Assembly: GCF_000802385.1 (NCBI RefSeq)
Contig: NZ_JTDN01000002.1
Span: 1,022,199-1,086,198, forward strand
Length of the DNA stretch: 64,000 bases
Direction: 5' to 3'
Origin: Croceibacterium mercuriale
Lineage (GTDB): Bacteria > Pseudomonadota > Alphaproteobacteria > Sphingomonadales > Sphingomonadaceae
The translations under genes and the position numbers were made by a program. How positions within the stretch are numbered: the stretch's first letter is position 1; every line of letters starts with the position of its first letter. Shown here piece by piece: positions 14,617 through 23,687 of the stretch. Under the pieces are notes generated by a model that worked only from the letters and a program-made list of their open reading frames with translations, did no database searches and was not told where the DNA came from.

Positions 14617-17231
14617 GCATGATCGTGCGCCGCGTGGCGCTGGACAACTTCCGCAAGTTTCGTGCCCGGCACGAGATCGCCGGCCTCGCCCCGGGGCTGA
14701 ACCTGGTGGTCGCGCCGAACGAGACAGGCAAGTCCACCCTGATGGAGGCGGTGCGCGCCGCCCTGTTCCTGCGGCACAAGTCCACGATCGCGCTGGTTCG
14801 CAGCTTCCAGCCGCACGGCGACGATGTGGCGCCGGAGGTGGAGCTGGACTTCACGATCGACGGTGCGCCGCATGCGCTGACCAAGCGGTTCCTGAAGAGT
14901 GCGAAGGTCGAACTAACCGGCCCCGGCGGACGGGTGCAGGGGGAAGCGGCGGAGCAGCGGCTGCAGGAACTGTTTGGTTTCGGGCAGCAATCGACGAAGC
15001 TGAACGCCGACACGATGGGCGCGCTGGGGCTGCTGTGGGTGCCGCAGGCAGAGGGTCTGGCGCCGGCGGTGCCGGGCGAGCTGGTGCGCAGCGGCCTCGG
15101 CGGTGCGTTGCAGGAAGAGACGGGCGCCCTGCTCGGCTCGGCCGCGTTCGATCGTGTTCGCTCGCAGGTCGACAAGGATTGCACGCGCTGGCTCACGAAG
15201 ACCCGCAAGCCGACCGGCGAGCTGAAGCAGGCGGCCGATGATGTGGCCCTGGCAGAGACCGAGCTGGCAGCAGCGGTCGCGGCACATGCCCGTCTGGAAG
15301 GGACGTTCGACGAGCTGGAGCGCCGGCGCGAGGAGCTGCGGCTGCTGCGCGAGGAGCTGGCCGATCCGGAAGGGGCCGCGCGCCGGGCGGATCTGGCGAG
15401 CCAGCTGGAGCAGGCCCGCGCTGCCGCACAACTGCTCGCCACCGCCGACCAGCGGCTGGCGCGGACGGCGGCGGAGCGCGAGCGGCTGCAGAAGCTGGCC
15501 GAGCGGCAGGCGCAGCTGGTGCAGACGGAGGAACGCCACCGCGCCGACCTGGCGCGGGTGCAGGCGGAGCGGCAGGGACAAGGCGACACGCTGACGGCGC
15601 TGCGTGACCGGCTGGCCGCCGGCAATGCCGCCCGGGCGGAGGCGCGGACCATGCGCGATGCCGCCCGGCACGCCCTGGCCGCAGGGCAGGCGCAGGCTGC
15701 GGAACATGCGCGGGCGGAAGCCTTGCGCCGGGCGACGGACCGGCTGGCCACGTTGCAGGCGCTGGAAGCGGAACAGGCTGCCCTGGCGGAGCGCCCCGGA
15801 CAGACGGTGGACCGGACGGTGCTGGAGGAACTGGCGGCGCTGGAAGGCGCGATGGTGCAGGCGCAGGCCGCGCTCGACGCCGGTGCGGCACGGGTCGAGT
15901 ATCAGGGGCCGGCTCCGCTGCTGGCGGACGGCGCGCCGCTGCCGCATGGCGAATGGCTGCTGACGAAGGAAGTGCGGCTCGACCTGGGTGATGGACGTAC
16001 GCTGTGGCTGCGCCCGCCCGCCAGCCTGGCGGGAGCGGAGGCGCGGCTGGCCGAAGCCCGCGGCCGCCACTCGGCGCTGCTGGCGCAGCACGGCGCCCCC
16101 AACCTGCCCGCGCTGCGTGAAGGCGATCGTATCGCACGGGAGGCTGCGGGTGAGCTGCGCGCCCTGACGGCGCGGATCGCCGCGGCGACCCCGGCCGACC
16201 CGCTGCTGGAGCTGACTGCCGGACCGGAAGCGCTGAAGCGCCTGCTGCAAGGGGCGGCGCCTGATGATGGGGGCGACACCGCGGCGCCGGACGTGCCGGC
16301 GCTGGCCCAGGCGCTGGACCGGGCGGAGCAGGCGCTGGCCGTGGCGGACGATCGCGCCGTCGCGTCCCAGGCCGCGCTGGACGAGGCGGCGACCGGCGAC
16401 GGCCAATTGGCGATCGCCCAGGCGCGGGCGCAGACGGAGCTCGACCGGACCTGCGAGGAGCTGGCGGCGATCGCCGGCGACTGCGCCGACCTGCCCGTGC
16501 GCTTCGCCGCCGCCAATCAGGCGGAGGCGGAGGCACTGCTGGCCCACGACCAGGCCGGTCGCGCGGCGCAGGTGAGCGACGAGGGCGCGATCCGGCGCCA
16601 GATCGAGCGCGCCGATCGCGAGCGTGCCGCGGCCGAAGCGAAGCGCGGCGAGCTGGAGCGCGCCATCGCCACGCTCGAGACCACGATCTCGCTGGAAGGC
16701 GAGAAGGGTCTCGGCGAGCGGCTGGCAACAGCCCGGCAGGAGGAGGCCGCCGCGCGGGCGTTGCTGGACCGGTTGCAGCTGGAGGCGGACACGGTCAGCC
16801 TGCTGCGCGACGTGCTGGACAGCGCGCGGGAGGAGCTGGGTCGCACGATCATCGGCCCGGTCGCCAAGCGCGCGGCGCGCCATATCGGGCGCATCCTGCC
16901 CGGCTGCGCGCCCAGCTTCGATGCGGCGCTGAGCCTCCAGGGCATCCATCGCAACGGGGTGGAGGAAGGCTGCGAGCACCTGTCCAGGGGGACACAGGAG
17001 CAGCTGGCCGTGCTGTCGCGCATGGCCTTCGCGGAAATGCTGGGGGAGCAGGGGCACCCGGTGTCGCTGGTGCTGGATGACCCGCTGGTCTGGTCGGACG
17101 ACCTCAGGCTGGATGCCATGATCGACCTGCTGGAAGAGGTCGCCGGGACCATGCAGGTCATCGTCCTGACCTGCCGCGAACGCGCGTTCCGCGGCATGGG
17201 CGGCAACCGGGTGGAACTGGTCGCCGCCTGA
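14613..17231 (+). CDS. SbcC-like SMC-type ATPase
   Basis: An 872-residue ATPase with the Rad50/SbcC layout: N-terminal Walker A (APNETGKST, about residues 33-41), a long coiled-coil middle rich in Glu/Arg/Ala/Gln, then an ABC signature-like LSRGTQEQLAVLSRMAF and Walker B (SLVLDDPLVWSDD) near the C-terminus. No CxxC zinc hook is visible at the coil tip, unlike classical SbcC/Rad50, and the protein is shorter than E. coli SbcC (about 1050). It probably works with the upstream phosphoesterase in DNA-end repair, as in other alphaproteobacteria. ATG 14613 overlaps the upstream stop; a second ATG two codons on is possible. Confidence 0.85.
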   Translation: MSMIVRRVALDNFRKFRARHEIAGLAPGLNLVVAPNETGKSTLMEAVRAALFLRHKSTIALVRSFQPHGDDVAPEVELDFTIDGAPHALTKRFLKSAKVELTGPGGRVQGEAAEQRLQELFGFGQQSTKLNADTMGALGLLWVPQAEGLAPAVPGELVRSGLGGALQEETGALLGSAAFDRVRSQVDKDCTRWLTKTRKPTGELKQAADDVALAETELAAAVAAHARLEGTFDELERRREELRLLREELADPEGAARRADLASQLEQARAAAQLLATADQRLARTAAERERLQKLAERQAQLVQTEERHRADLARVQAERQGQGDTLTALRDRLAAGNAARAEARTMRDAARHALAAGQAQAAEHARAEALRRATDRLATLQALEAEQAALAERPGQTVDRTVLEELAALEGAMVQAQAALDAGAARVEYQGPAPLLADGAPLPHGEWLLTKEVRLDLGDGRTLWLRPPASLAGAEARLAEARGRHSALLAQHGAPNLPALREGDRIAREAAGELRALTARIAAATPADPLLELTAGPEALKRLLQGAAPDDGGDTAAPDVPALAQALDRAEQALAVADDRAVASQAALDEAATGDGQLAIAQARAQTELDRTCEELAAIAGDCADLPVRFAAANQAEAEALLAHDQAGRAAQVSDEGAIRRQIERADRERAAAEAKRGELERAIATLETTISLEGEKGLGERLATARQEEAAARALLDRLQLEADTVSLLRDVLDSAREELGRTIIGPVAKRAARHIGRILPGCAPSFDAALSLQGIHRNGVEEGCEHLSRGTQEQLAVLSRMAFAEMLGEQGHPVSLVLDDPLVWSDDLRLDAMIDLLEEVAGTMQVIVLTCRERAFRGMGGNRVELVAA

Positions 17232-17237
17232 TCCTGG

Positions 17238-17268
17238 CCGCCCCGGTGCCATGCAGCGGCCGGGGCGG
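17238..17268. terminator. GC-rich hairpin between converging genes
   Basis: CCGCCCCGG (17238-17246) and CCGGGGCGG (17260-17268) form a perfect 9-bp stem between the ends of the SbcC-like gene and nrdB. There is no T-tract on either strand, so termination by this hairpin alone is uncertain. Confidence 0.4.
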
Positions 17269-17276
17269 GTAACGGA

Positions 17277-18344
17277 TTACTCTGCCGCCTGCATCCCGGC
17301 GCGGCCGAACAGGCCCAGATCGTCGTCGGTCGACAGCACGGCGTCCTCCACCTCGTTGGCGGCCTTGGCCTTCTGCCGCTGGTCGAAGCTGGACCACACC
17401 TCGTTCCAGTTGCCGCGCGTCGCGGCCTTGGAATATTCTGTGGCCCGCTGCTCGAAGAAGTTGGCATGTTCCACGCCGTTCAGCAGCGGGGTCAGCCAGG
17501 GCAGGGGATGCTCGTCGATCAGGTAGATCGGCTTCAGGCCCAGCTGCGTCAGGCGCCAGTCCGCGATGTAGCGGATGTACTTCTTGATCTCCTTGGGCGT
17601 CATGCCCTGCACCGGGCCCATCTCGAAGGCCAGGTCGATGAAGGCGTCTTCCAGCCGGATGGTGGTCTGGCACACATCGGCGATGTCGTCCTTCACCGCC
17701 TTGGTCAGGCAGTCGCGTTCCTGCGTGAAGGCGTGGAACATGCGGGTGATGCCTTCGCAGTGCAGGCTCTCGTCGCGCACCGACCAGCTGACGATCTGCC
17801 CCATCCCCTTCATCTTGTTGAAGCGCGGGAAGTTCATCAGCATGGCGAAGCTGGCGAACAGCTGCACGCCTTCGGTGAAGCCGCCGAACATGGCCAGGGT
17901 GCGGGCGATATCCTCGTCATTGTCGACGCTGAACCGCTGCATGTAGTCATGCTTGTCGCGCATCTCGTCATAATCGAGGAAGGCGCCATATTCGCTTTCC
18001 GGCATGCCGATCGTGTCGAGCAGGTGGGAATAGGCCGCGATGTGGACCGTTTCCATGTTGCTGAACGCCGTCAGCATCATCTTGATCTCGGTCGGCTTGA
18101 ACACCCGGCCATACTTCTCGTGGTAGCAGTCCTGCACCTCGACGTCGGCCTGCGTGAAGAAGCGGAAGATCTGCGTCAGCAGGTTGCGCTCGTGATCGGA
18201 CAGCTTCTGCGCCCAGTCGCGGCAATCCTCGCCCAGTGGCACCTCTTCCGGCAGCCAGTGCAGCTGCTGCTGGCGCTTCCAGAAATCGTAGGCCCACGGA
18301 TACTCGAACGGCTTGTAGGTCTTGCGGGATTCGAGAAGGGACAT
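17277..18344 (-). CDS. nrdB: Ribonucleoside-diphosphate reductase beta subunit, class Ia
   Basis: A 355-residue radical-carrying subunit that makes deoxyribonucleotides with NrdA. The di-iron ligands can be read as Asp67 (FTQADVEV), Glu98 and His101 (NMETVHI), Glu158 (GFTEGVQ), Glu192 and His195 (RDESLHCEG), with the radical tyrosine at Tyr105 (AAYSHL). The C-terminus (DDDLGLFGRAG) ends in the acidic/aromatic tail that docks on NrdA. The nrdA gene is not next to it: the neighbours are an SbcC-like ATPase and an ABC transporter. Two NrdR-like boxes lie 44-90 bases upstream. Confidence 0.97.
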   Translation of the reverse strand: MSLLESRKTYKPFEYPWAYDFWKRQQQLHWLPEEVPLGEDCRDWAQKLSDHERNLLTQIFRFFTQADVEVQDCYHEKYGRVFKPTEIKMMLTAFSNMETVHIAAYSHLLDTIGMPESEYGAFLDYDEMRDKHDYMQRFSVDNDEDIARTLAMFGGFTEGVQLFASFAMLMNFPRFNKMKGMGQIVSWSVRDESLHCEGITRMFHAFTQERDCLTKAVKDDIADVCQTTIRLEDAFIDLAFEMGPVQGMTPKEIKKYIRYIADWRLTQLGLKPIYLIDEHPLPWLTPLLNGVEHANFFEQRATEYSKAATRGNWNEVWSSFDQRQKAKAANEVEDAVLSTDDDLGLFGRAGMQAAE

Positions 18345-18387
18345 GGGACAAGCCTTGTGGTCTGCAGCGCGGAAGCCGGGTGGTGGG

Positions 18388-18434
18388 CACCACCTGATGT
18401 GGTCTGGCGTCTGCAGCTAGCAAGATATTGTGGT
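18388..18434 (-). promoter_or_regulatory. Pair of NrdR-like boxes upstream of nrdB
   Basis: Two 16-base sites, CACCACCTGATGTGGT (18388-18403) and AGCAAGATATTGTGGT (18419-18434), share the TGTGGT end and are spaced exactly 31 bases apart. NrdR binds two such boxes about three helical turns apart in front of nrd operons and represses them when dATP/ATP signals sufficiency. The second box is close to the AT-rich core of the known consensus; the first is a weaker match. Confidence 0.65.
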
Positions 18435-18529
18435 GCGTGACAGACGAATGATTCGATCACAGGATAGGCTGCCCGGGCGGTCGGGCGAAGCGCAGCCGGT
18501 TCGCAGCTGTTGGCAAAGCTGTGGACGAA

Positions 18530-20074
18530 TCAGTCGCCTGCGATCTGCTCGTCCAGCCATTCCGCCGCCGCCTCCGGGCTGCGCTTGTCCAGCGGGCGGT
18601 CCACCGAGTAGTTCGCCTCTCGCATCGCCTCCACCCCGATTGCCCCTACCAGCGGGCGCAGCGCTGCCAGCAACCGCTCGTCACTGGCGCGGGCCGGCGT
18701 GACCAGCAGCACTGCGTCATAGGCAGGCAGGGCGCCCGCCGGATCGGCCAGCACCAGCAGGTCGTCCGCCGCGATCCGCCCGTCGGAGGAAAAGGCGCTG
18801 ATCACGTCCGCCTCCCCGCCCGCCAGCGCGTCATACATGAAGGTCGGCGCAAAGGTGCGGCGTCGCGCGGCGCCCAGCCCGTAGGCATTGCTCACCGCGG
18901 CCCATTCCGGTCGGCGGAAGAACTCCAGGTCGCTGCCGATCGTCACCCGGCCGGCGACCCGCCCCAGATCGGCCAGCGAGGCGACGCCCAGCTCGGCGGC
19001 ACGCGGCCGGCGCATGGCCAGGGCATAGGCGTTCTCGAACCCCAGTGCCCCCAGCACCAGCGTGCCGCTGGTGTCCTGTTCCCAGCGGGTGATCTCGCGG
19101 TTCATCTGCGCGGCCGGCGGATTGCCGTCCCGCTTCATCTCGTTGGCCCACAAGGTGCCGCCGTAATCGACATACAGGTCGATTGCCCCGCTGGTCAGCG
19201 CGCGGTGGATCACCGCCGATCCCAGCCCCTCGCGGTAGGCGACGCGGTACCCGGCCGCTTCCAGCCGCCGCCCGATCAGCCGGGCGAGGATGTACTGTTC
19301 GGAGAAGTTCTTGGCGCCGATCGTGATCACCTCGCCGCGCTCCCCCGTCCCCAAGCGCGGCACCACCAGCGCAGCGGCGAGGCCGGCGGCGAGCAGCGCC
19401 AGCGCCGTCCACACCAGCGCGGGCCGCCGGAAGGCGAGGCCCCGCTCGACCGTGCCGAACAGGCCGTCGGCGGTCAGCGCCAGGCCGGCGGAGGCGACAC
19501 AGCCGGCCAGCACCAGCGACCAGTCCTGCACCTGCAGCCCGGCGAAGATCGGATCGCCCAGGCTCTGCTGTCCGATAGTGGTGGCCAGCGTGGCCGCACC
19601 GACCGTCCACACCGCGGCGGTGCGGATCCCGGCCATGATGAAGGGCGCGGCCAGCGGCGCCTCCACCAGTCGCAGCCGCTGCCAACGGGTCATCCCCAGC
19701 GCATCGGCCGCCTCCAGCACGCCGCGGTCGAGCTGCGCCAGCGCGGTCACCGCATTGCGCAGGATCGGCAACAGCGCATAGAGCGCCAGCGCCAGCAGCG
19801 CGGGCAGGAAGCCGAGCGTCGGTAATCCCTCGCCCAGGATCGGGCGCAGGGCCAGCAGGATGGGGAAGAACAGCGCCAGCAGCGCCAGGGCCGGGATCGT
19901 CTGCACCAGCCCGGCAAAGCCCAGCACCAGCCGGCTGACATGCGCCGAACGGCCGGCCCACACCGCCAGCGGCAGGGCCACCGCGATCCCCAGCAGCAGC
20001 GCGGCCGCCACCAGCACGACATGCGCCGCGACCACCGGGCCGAGACCGGCCAGCGCCGCCAGCACCCCGTTCAT
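18530..20074 (-). CDS. Osmoprotectant-type ABC transporter, permease fused to binding protein
   Basis: A 514-residue fusion. Residues 1-210 are a ProW/OpuCB-type permease with six membrane helices and the EAA-like loop (LEAADALGMTRWQRLRLVEAP). After a further helix (about 225-250), residues 255-514 are an extracytoplasmic OpuAC-type binding domain (ITIGAKNFSEQYILARLIG to YVDYGGTLW, and the RPLDKRSPEAAAEWL end). Such fused proteins import glycine betaine, choline or related compounds. ATG 20074 overlaps the stop of the ATPase gene by four bases. Confidence 0.88.
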   Translation of the reverse strand: MNGVLAALAGLGPVVAAHVVLVAAALLLGIAVALPLAVWAGRSAHVSRLVLGFAGLVQTIPALALLALFFPILLALRPILGEGLPTLGFLPALLALALYALLPILRNAVTALAQLDRGVLEAADALGMTRWQRLRLVEAPLAAPFIMAGIRTAAVWTVGAATLATTIGQQSLGDPIFAGLQVQDWSLVLAGCVASAGLALTADGLFGTVERGLAFRRPALVWTALALLAAGLAAALVVPRLGTGERGEVITIGAKNFSEQYILARLIGRRLEAAGYRVAYREGLGSAVIHRALTSGAIDLYVDYGGTLWANEMKRDGNPPAAQMNREITRWEQDTSGTLVLGALGFENAYALAMRRPRAAELGVASLADLGRVAGRVTIGSDLEFFRRPEWAAVSNAYGLGAARRRTFAPTFMYDALAGGEADVISAFSSDGRIAADDLLVLADPAGALPAYDAVLLVTPARASDERLLAALRPLVGAIGVEAMREANYSVDRPLDKRSPEAAAEWLDEQIAGD

Positions 20075-20817
20075 GCGCCGCCTCCCGCCAGCCGGCGTGC
20101 CTGCTCCCGCGGGACGGCGACCAGCGCCTGCGCCTGTGCGCCGCCAGCACCCGCCAGCAACGCGGATGGCGTTTCGTCCGCCACGACCCGGCCACGATCC
20201 AGCACCACCACGCGGTCGCACAGCAGCAGCGCCTCCGCCATGTCATGCGTCACAAGCACGGTGGTGAGGTCCAGTTCGTCATGCAGGCTGCGCACCTGCC
20301 GGCCCAGCGCATCGCGGGTGATGGGGTCGAGCGCGCCGAACGGTTCGTCCAGCAGCATCAGCGGAGGGCTGGTAGCCAGTGCGCGGGCGATGCCGACGCG
20401 CTGCTGCTGGCCGCCGGACAGCTGCGCCGGCATCCGGCTGGCCAGGTCCGCCGGCAATTGCACCAGCGCCAGCAACTCCGCCACCCGGCCCTGCGCGACA
20501 GGCGCGCCCTGGATGCGCGGGCCGATCGCGATGTTTTCCGCCACGGTCAGATGCGGGAACAGGCCGATTGCCTGGAACACGAAGCCGACCCGCCGACGCA
20601 ACGCCACCAGCGGCAGGCTTGCGACATCCAGTCCGTCCAGCATCACGCGCCCGCCGGTCGGCTCGGCCAGGCGGTTCACGGTGCGCAGCAGGGTCGACTT
20701 GCCCGATCCGGATGCGCCGACCAGCGCCACGAAGCTGCCGCGACCGATGTCCAGGGTCACGCCATCGACGGCGGCAACGGCGCCAAAATGCCGGCTTGTC
20801 CCGTCGAAACGCAGCAT
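20071..20817 (-). CDS. ABC transporter ATPase (OpuCA/ProV-like)
   Basis: A 248-residue nucleotide-binding subunit: Walker A GASGSGKS, Q-loop FVFQAIGLFPHLTV, signature LSGGQQQRVGIARAL, Walker B LMLLDEPFGALD, and switch His in VLVTHD. It lacks the C-terminal CBS domains found in ProV/OpuA that sense ionic strength. It powers the fused permease/binding protein encoded immediately downstream with a four-base overlap. Start chosen at ATG 20817, where the domain begins (MLRFDGTSRHFGAV), with GGGCGGAA upstream; an ATG 30 bases earlier is possible. Confidence 0.9.
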   Translation of the reverse strand: MLRFDGTSRHFGAVAAVDGVTLDIGRGSFVALVGASGSGKSTLLRTVNRLAEPTGGRVMLDGLDVASLPLVALRRRVGFVFQAIGLFPHLTVAENIAIGPRIQGAPVAQGRVAELLALVQLPADLASRMPAQLSGGQQQRVGIARALATSPPLMLLDEPFGALDPITRDALGRQVRSLHDELDLTTVLVTHDMAEALLLCDRVVVLDRGRVVADETPSALLAGAGGAQAQALVAVPREQARRLAGGGA

Positions 20818-20899
20818 CGCAGTTCCGCCCCGATCGATTGCAGCCATCATCCGGAGCCTAGCCGCGTCGGTGGCACAAAGCCACCATGCCGCCGCATGG

Positions 20900-22348
20900 T
20901 CAGGGGGTGATGCAGGCCTTCGCCACGACCAGTTCGCACACCAGCCCGCCGGGTTCGAACCGGCGTTGCCAGCTGCCGCCAAGCTGGCCAGTGATGCTCA
21001 TTTCCACCAGCCGCGATCCGAAACCGTCGATCCGCCCTTCGGCCTGGGCGGGCGGGCCACCATGCTCGGTCCAGCGCAGCAGCAGCGTGTCGCCCTGGTC
21101 GTCGATCGTCAGGTCCACATGCCCCTCGTCCGCACCCAGCGCGCCATACTTTGCGGAGTTGGTCGCCAGTTCATGGAACACCAGCGCCAGCGGCGTGGCC
21201 GCGCGGGCGGCAATGGCGGCATCGTCGCCCACCACCAGCACGCGCTGCTCCCCGGCGGACATGTACGGGCTGAACAGGTCGCCCAGCAGACCCAGCAGGC
21301 TGTTGCGATGGTCCGCGCCGGTCGGGCGGACATAATCATGCGCCCGGCCCAGCGCGCGGATCGTGCCGGTCAGCTCGTCCGCGAAGCCCTTGTGCTCGGG
21401 CTGCTTGCGCGCGGACAGGGAGATCAGCCCCGCCACCACGGCGAAGATGTTCTTGATCCGGTGCGACAGCTCGCGCGCCAGCAGGTCGTTGTTCTCCGAC
21501 TCGCGATGCATCGAATCGATGTCGGTCGCGGTGCCGAACCAGCGGATGACGCGTCCATTGTCGTCCCGCGCAGGCGCGGCGCGCGACATGACCCAGCGAT
21601 ATTCGCCATCATGCCGCCGCACCCGATGCTCGATCTCGTACGGCTCCCCGGTGCGGATCGCTTCCTCCCACCGCGCCTTGCAGCCGGCCAGGTCGTCCGC
21701 ATGCACGGCGGAACTGGCGGTCAGCGTGGCCAGACCGGTGAAGTCCTGCATCTGCCGGTTGAAGTAGTCGAAATTGCCGTCGGCATCGGCGGACCAGACC
21801 AGCGCGGGCACGCTGTCGGCCAGCGCGCGCACCAGGAACTCGCGCCGCTCCGCCTGCAGCACGGCGCGCATCTCGTCGCGGCGGGCGTTCAGCCGGCGCA
21901 TGACCGCCTGGGCCAGCACGGCCAGCCCGTCCTGCTGGAAGCGGGTCAGCCCCTGCGGACGCGCGGCGCTGTCGATCACGCACAGCGATCCCAGCGGGGC
22001 GCCATCATCGCTGACCAGCGGATGGCCGGCATAGAAGCGGATGTCCGGCGCGCCGGTGACCAGCCCGTTGTCGAAGAAGCGCGGGTCCTGCGTCGCATCG
22101 GGCACCTGCATCACGCTGCGCTGATGCATGGCGTGGGCGCAGAAGGACTGGTCGCGCGGGGTCTGTGCCACCGGCAGGCCGGTGCGCGCCAGGAAGGCCT
22201 GCGTGTCGGCCTTGACCAGGCTGACAAGAGAGATCGGCGTGGCGCACAGCTGCGCGGCAAAGCGGACGATCGCATCCAGCTCCGCATCGCCTGTCAGCGC
22301 ATCGCTGCCGAAGGAGGCAAGCTCCGCCAGCCGCTCCTCTTCGCCCAT
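20900..22348 (-). CDS. HWE-family sensor histidine kinase (GAF-PAS-HWE)
   Basis: About 482 residues: an N-terminal GAF domain (about 20-150; DTQAFLARTGLPVAQTPRDQ is typical), a PAS domain with PAC segment (about 165-290; YFNRQMQDFTGL to FGTATDID), and a C-terminal HWE kinase core. The phosphorylated His is in LARELSHRIKNIFAVVAGLI, the N-box in FHELATNSAKYGAL, and the WxE motif in LRWTEHGG. HWE kinases in alphaproteobacteria often feed the general stress response, but no response regulator is adjacent. Start ATG 22348 is the first convincing one; a TTG 17 codons upstream is an alternative. Confidence 0.85.
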   Translation of the reverse strand: MGEEERLAELASFGSDALTGDAELDAIVRFAAQLCATPISLVSLVKADTQAFLARTGLPVAQTPRDQSFCAHAMHQRSVMQVPDATQDPRFFDNGLVTGAPDIRFYAGHPLVSDDGAPLGSLCVIDSAARPQGLTRFQQDGLAVLAQAVMRRLNARRDEMRAVLQAERREFLVRALADSVPALVWSADADGNFDYFNRQMQDFTGLATLTASSAVHADDLAGCKARWEEAIRTGEPYEIEHRVRRHDGEYRWVMSRAAPARDDNGRVIRWFGTATDIDSMHRESENNDLLARELSHRIKNIFAVVAGLISLSARKQPEHKGFADELTGTIRALGRAHDYVRPTGADHRNSLLGLLGDLFSPYMSAGEQRVLVVGDDAAIAARAATPLALVFHELATNSAKYGALGADEGHVDLTIDDQGDTLLLRWTEHGGPPAQAEGRIDGFGSRLVEMSITGQLGGSWQRRFEPGGLVCELVVAKACITP

Positions 22349-22460
22349 CGGCACGGGCTGGCTCGACGGCCACGGTTCGGATTGCGGGGTTTTCAAGATG
22401 ATGTGCTCCAGCGCGGCTTTAGCAGAAGCCGGGTATCGGCGAAAGTCAATTGCGGCGGCA

Positions 22461-22489
22461 CTGGCGCTGGCGTCGCGCAATGCTATAAT
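22461..22489 (+). promoter_or_regulatory. Promoter of the leucine-degradation genes
   Basis: A perfect TATAAT -10 (22484-22489) stands 17 bases after CTGGCG (22461-22466), a weak -35. It lies 38 bases upstream of the acyl-CoA dehydrogenase start. Confidence 0.55.
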
Positions 22490-22526
22490 GCGCGGCATAA
22501 CAAAAGTTGCGAGAGGAATGCCAATC

Positions 22527-23687
22527 ATGCGAGCGACCCCCCCGTTCGACTGGGCGCTGTCCGATGACGCGTCCACCATCCAGGACAGCGTAGCCCGCTT
22601 CGCCGACGAGGTCGTCGCGCCGCTGGCGGAACGAACCGACCGCGAAGACCGGTTCCCGGCCGAACTGTGGCCGCTGATGGGCGAGATGGGCCTGCATGGC
22701 CTGACCGTGGCGCCGGAGGATGGCGGCCTGGGCATGGGCTATCTGGAGCATGTCATCGCGATCGAGGAGATCAGCCGCGCCAGTGCCTCCGTCGGCCTCA
22801 GCTACGGCGTCCATTCCAACCTGGCGATCAACCAGATCGCTCGCTGGGGCAATGCGGAGCAGAAGGCCCGCCTGCTGCCCCCGCTGATCGCCGGCGACCA
22901 GGTCGGCGCGCTGGCGATGAGCGAGGTCGGTGCCGGGTCCGATGTCGTGTCCATGAAGATGGCGGCAACGCGGGTGGATGGCGGCTGGAAGCTGGATGGC
23001 CACAAGTTCTGGATCACGAACGGCCCGGTGGCCGACGTGCTGGTGGTCTACGCCAAGACCGACGCCGATGCGGGACCACGCGGCATCACCGCCTTTGTCG
23101 TGGAGCGCGGCATGCCCGGCTTCGCCGTCGGGCAGAAGATCCACAAGCTGGGGATGCGCGGATCGCCCACGTCCGAGCTGCTGTTCGACGGCTGCGTGGT
23201 GCCCGATGCCAACGTGCTGGGCGAGATCGGCGGCGGCGTGGCCGTGCTGATGAGCGGGCTGGACTATGAACGCGCGCTGCTGGCGGGCGTGCAGCTGGGC
23301 ATCATGCAGGCCTGCCTGGACGTGGTCATCCCGTTCGTGCGGGAACGCAAGCAGTTCGGCAAGCCGATCGGCACGTTCCAGCTGATGCAGGCCAAGGTGG
23401 CGGACATGTATGTCGCGCTGCAATCGGCGCGGGCCTACACCTATGCGGTGTGCCGGGCCTGCACCGACAACAGCGTTACCCGGTTCGATGCCGCCGGTGT
23501 CATCCTGCTGGCGAGCGAGAACGCCTTCCGCGTTGCGGGCGAGGCGATCCAGGCGCTGGGCGGCGCAGGCTACACGCTCGACTTCCCGGTCGAACGCTAC
23601 CTGCGCGATGCCAAGCTGCTGGATATCGGTGCCGGCACCAACGAGATCCGCCGGATGCTGATCGGACGGGAACTGATCGGCGCATGA
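22527..23687 (+). CDS. ivd: Isovaleryl-CoA dehydrogenase
   Basis: A 386-residue flavoprotein that oxidises isovaleryl-CoA to 3-methylcrotonyl-CoA in leucine breakdown. Acyl-CoA dehydrogenase signatures: [18 protein letters not shown] with the flavin-contact segment [28 protein letters not shown], and the C-terminal [19 protein letters not shown]. The catalytic glutamate sits in [11 protein letters not shown], its position in IVD-type enzymes rather than near the C-terminus as in medium-chain enzymes. ATG 22527 is chosen over 22518 because GAGAGGA is nine bases from it but abuts the earlier one. The stop overlaps the next start (ATGA). Confidence 0.92.
   Translation: MRATPPFDWALSDDASTIQDSVARFADEVVAPLAERTDREDRFPAELWPLMGEMGLHGLTVAPEDGGLGMGYLEHVIAIEEISRASASVGLSYGVHSNLAINQIARWGNAEQKARLLPPLIAGDQVGALAMSEVGAGSDVVSMKMAATRVDGGWKLDGHKFWITNGPVADVLVVYAKTDADAGPRGITAFVVERGMPGFAVGQKIHKLGMRGSPTSELLFDGCVVPDANVLGEIGGGVAVLMSGLDYERALLAGVQLGIMQACLDVVIPFVRERKQFGKPIGTFQLMQAKVADMYVALQSARAYTYAVCRACTDNSVTRFDAAGVILLASENAFRVAGEAIQALGGAGYTLDFPVERYLRDAKLLDIGAGTNEIRRMLIGRELIGA

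Noticed and set aside
14913..17252. Very long leftward open frame opposite the SbcC-like gene
   Set aside because: Its product is a Gln/Arg/His-rich shadow of the coding strand in GC-rich DNA, with no ribosome binding site; the rightward frame has clear ATPase motifs.
19940..22126. Long rightward open frame across the ABC ATPase and histidine kinase genes
   Set aside because: It crosses two convincing leftward genes and an intergenic gap and has random-looking composition.
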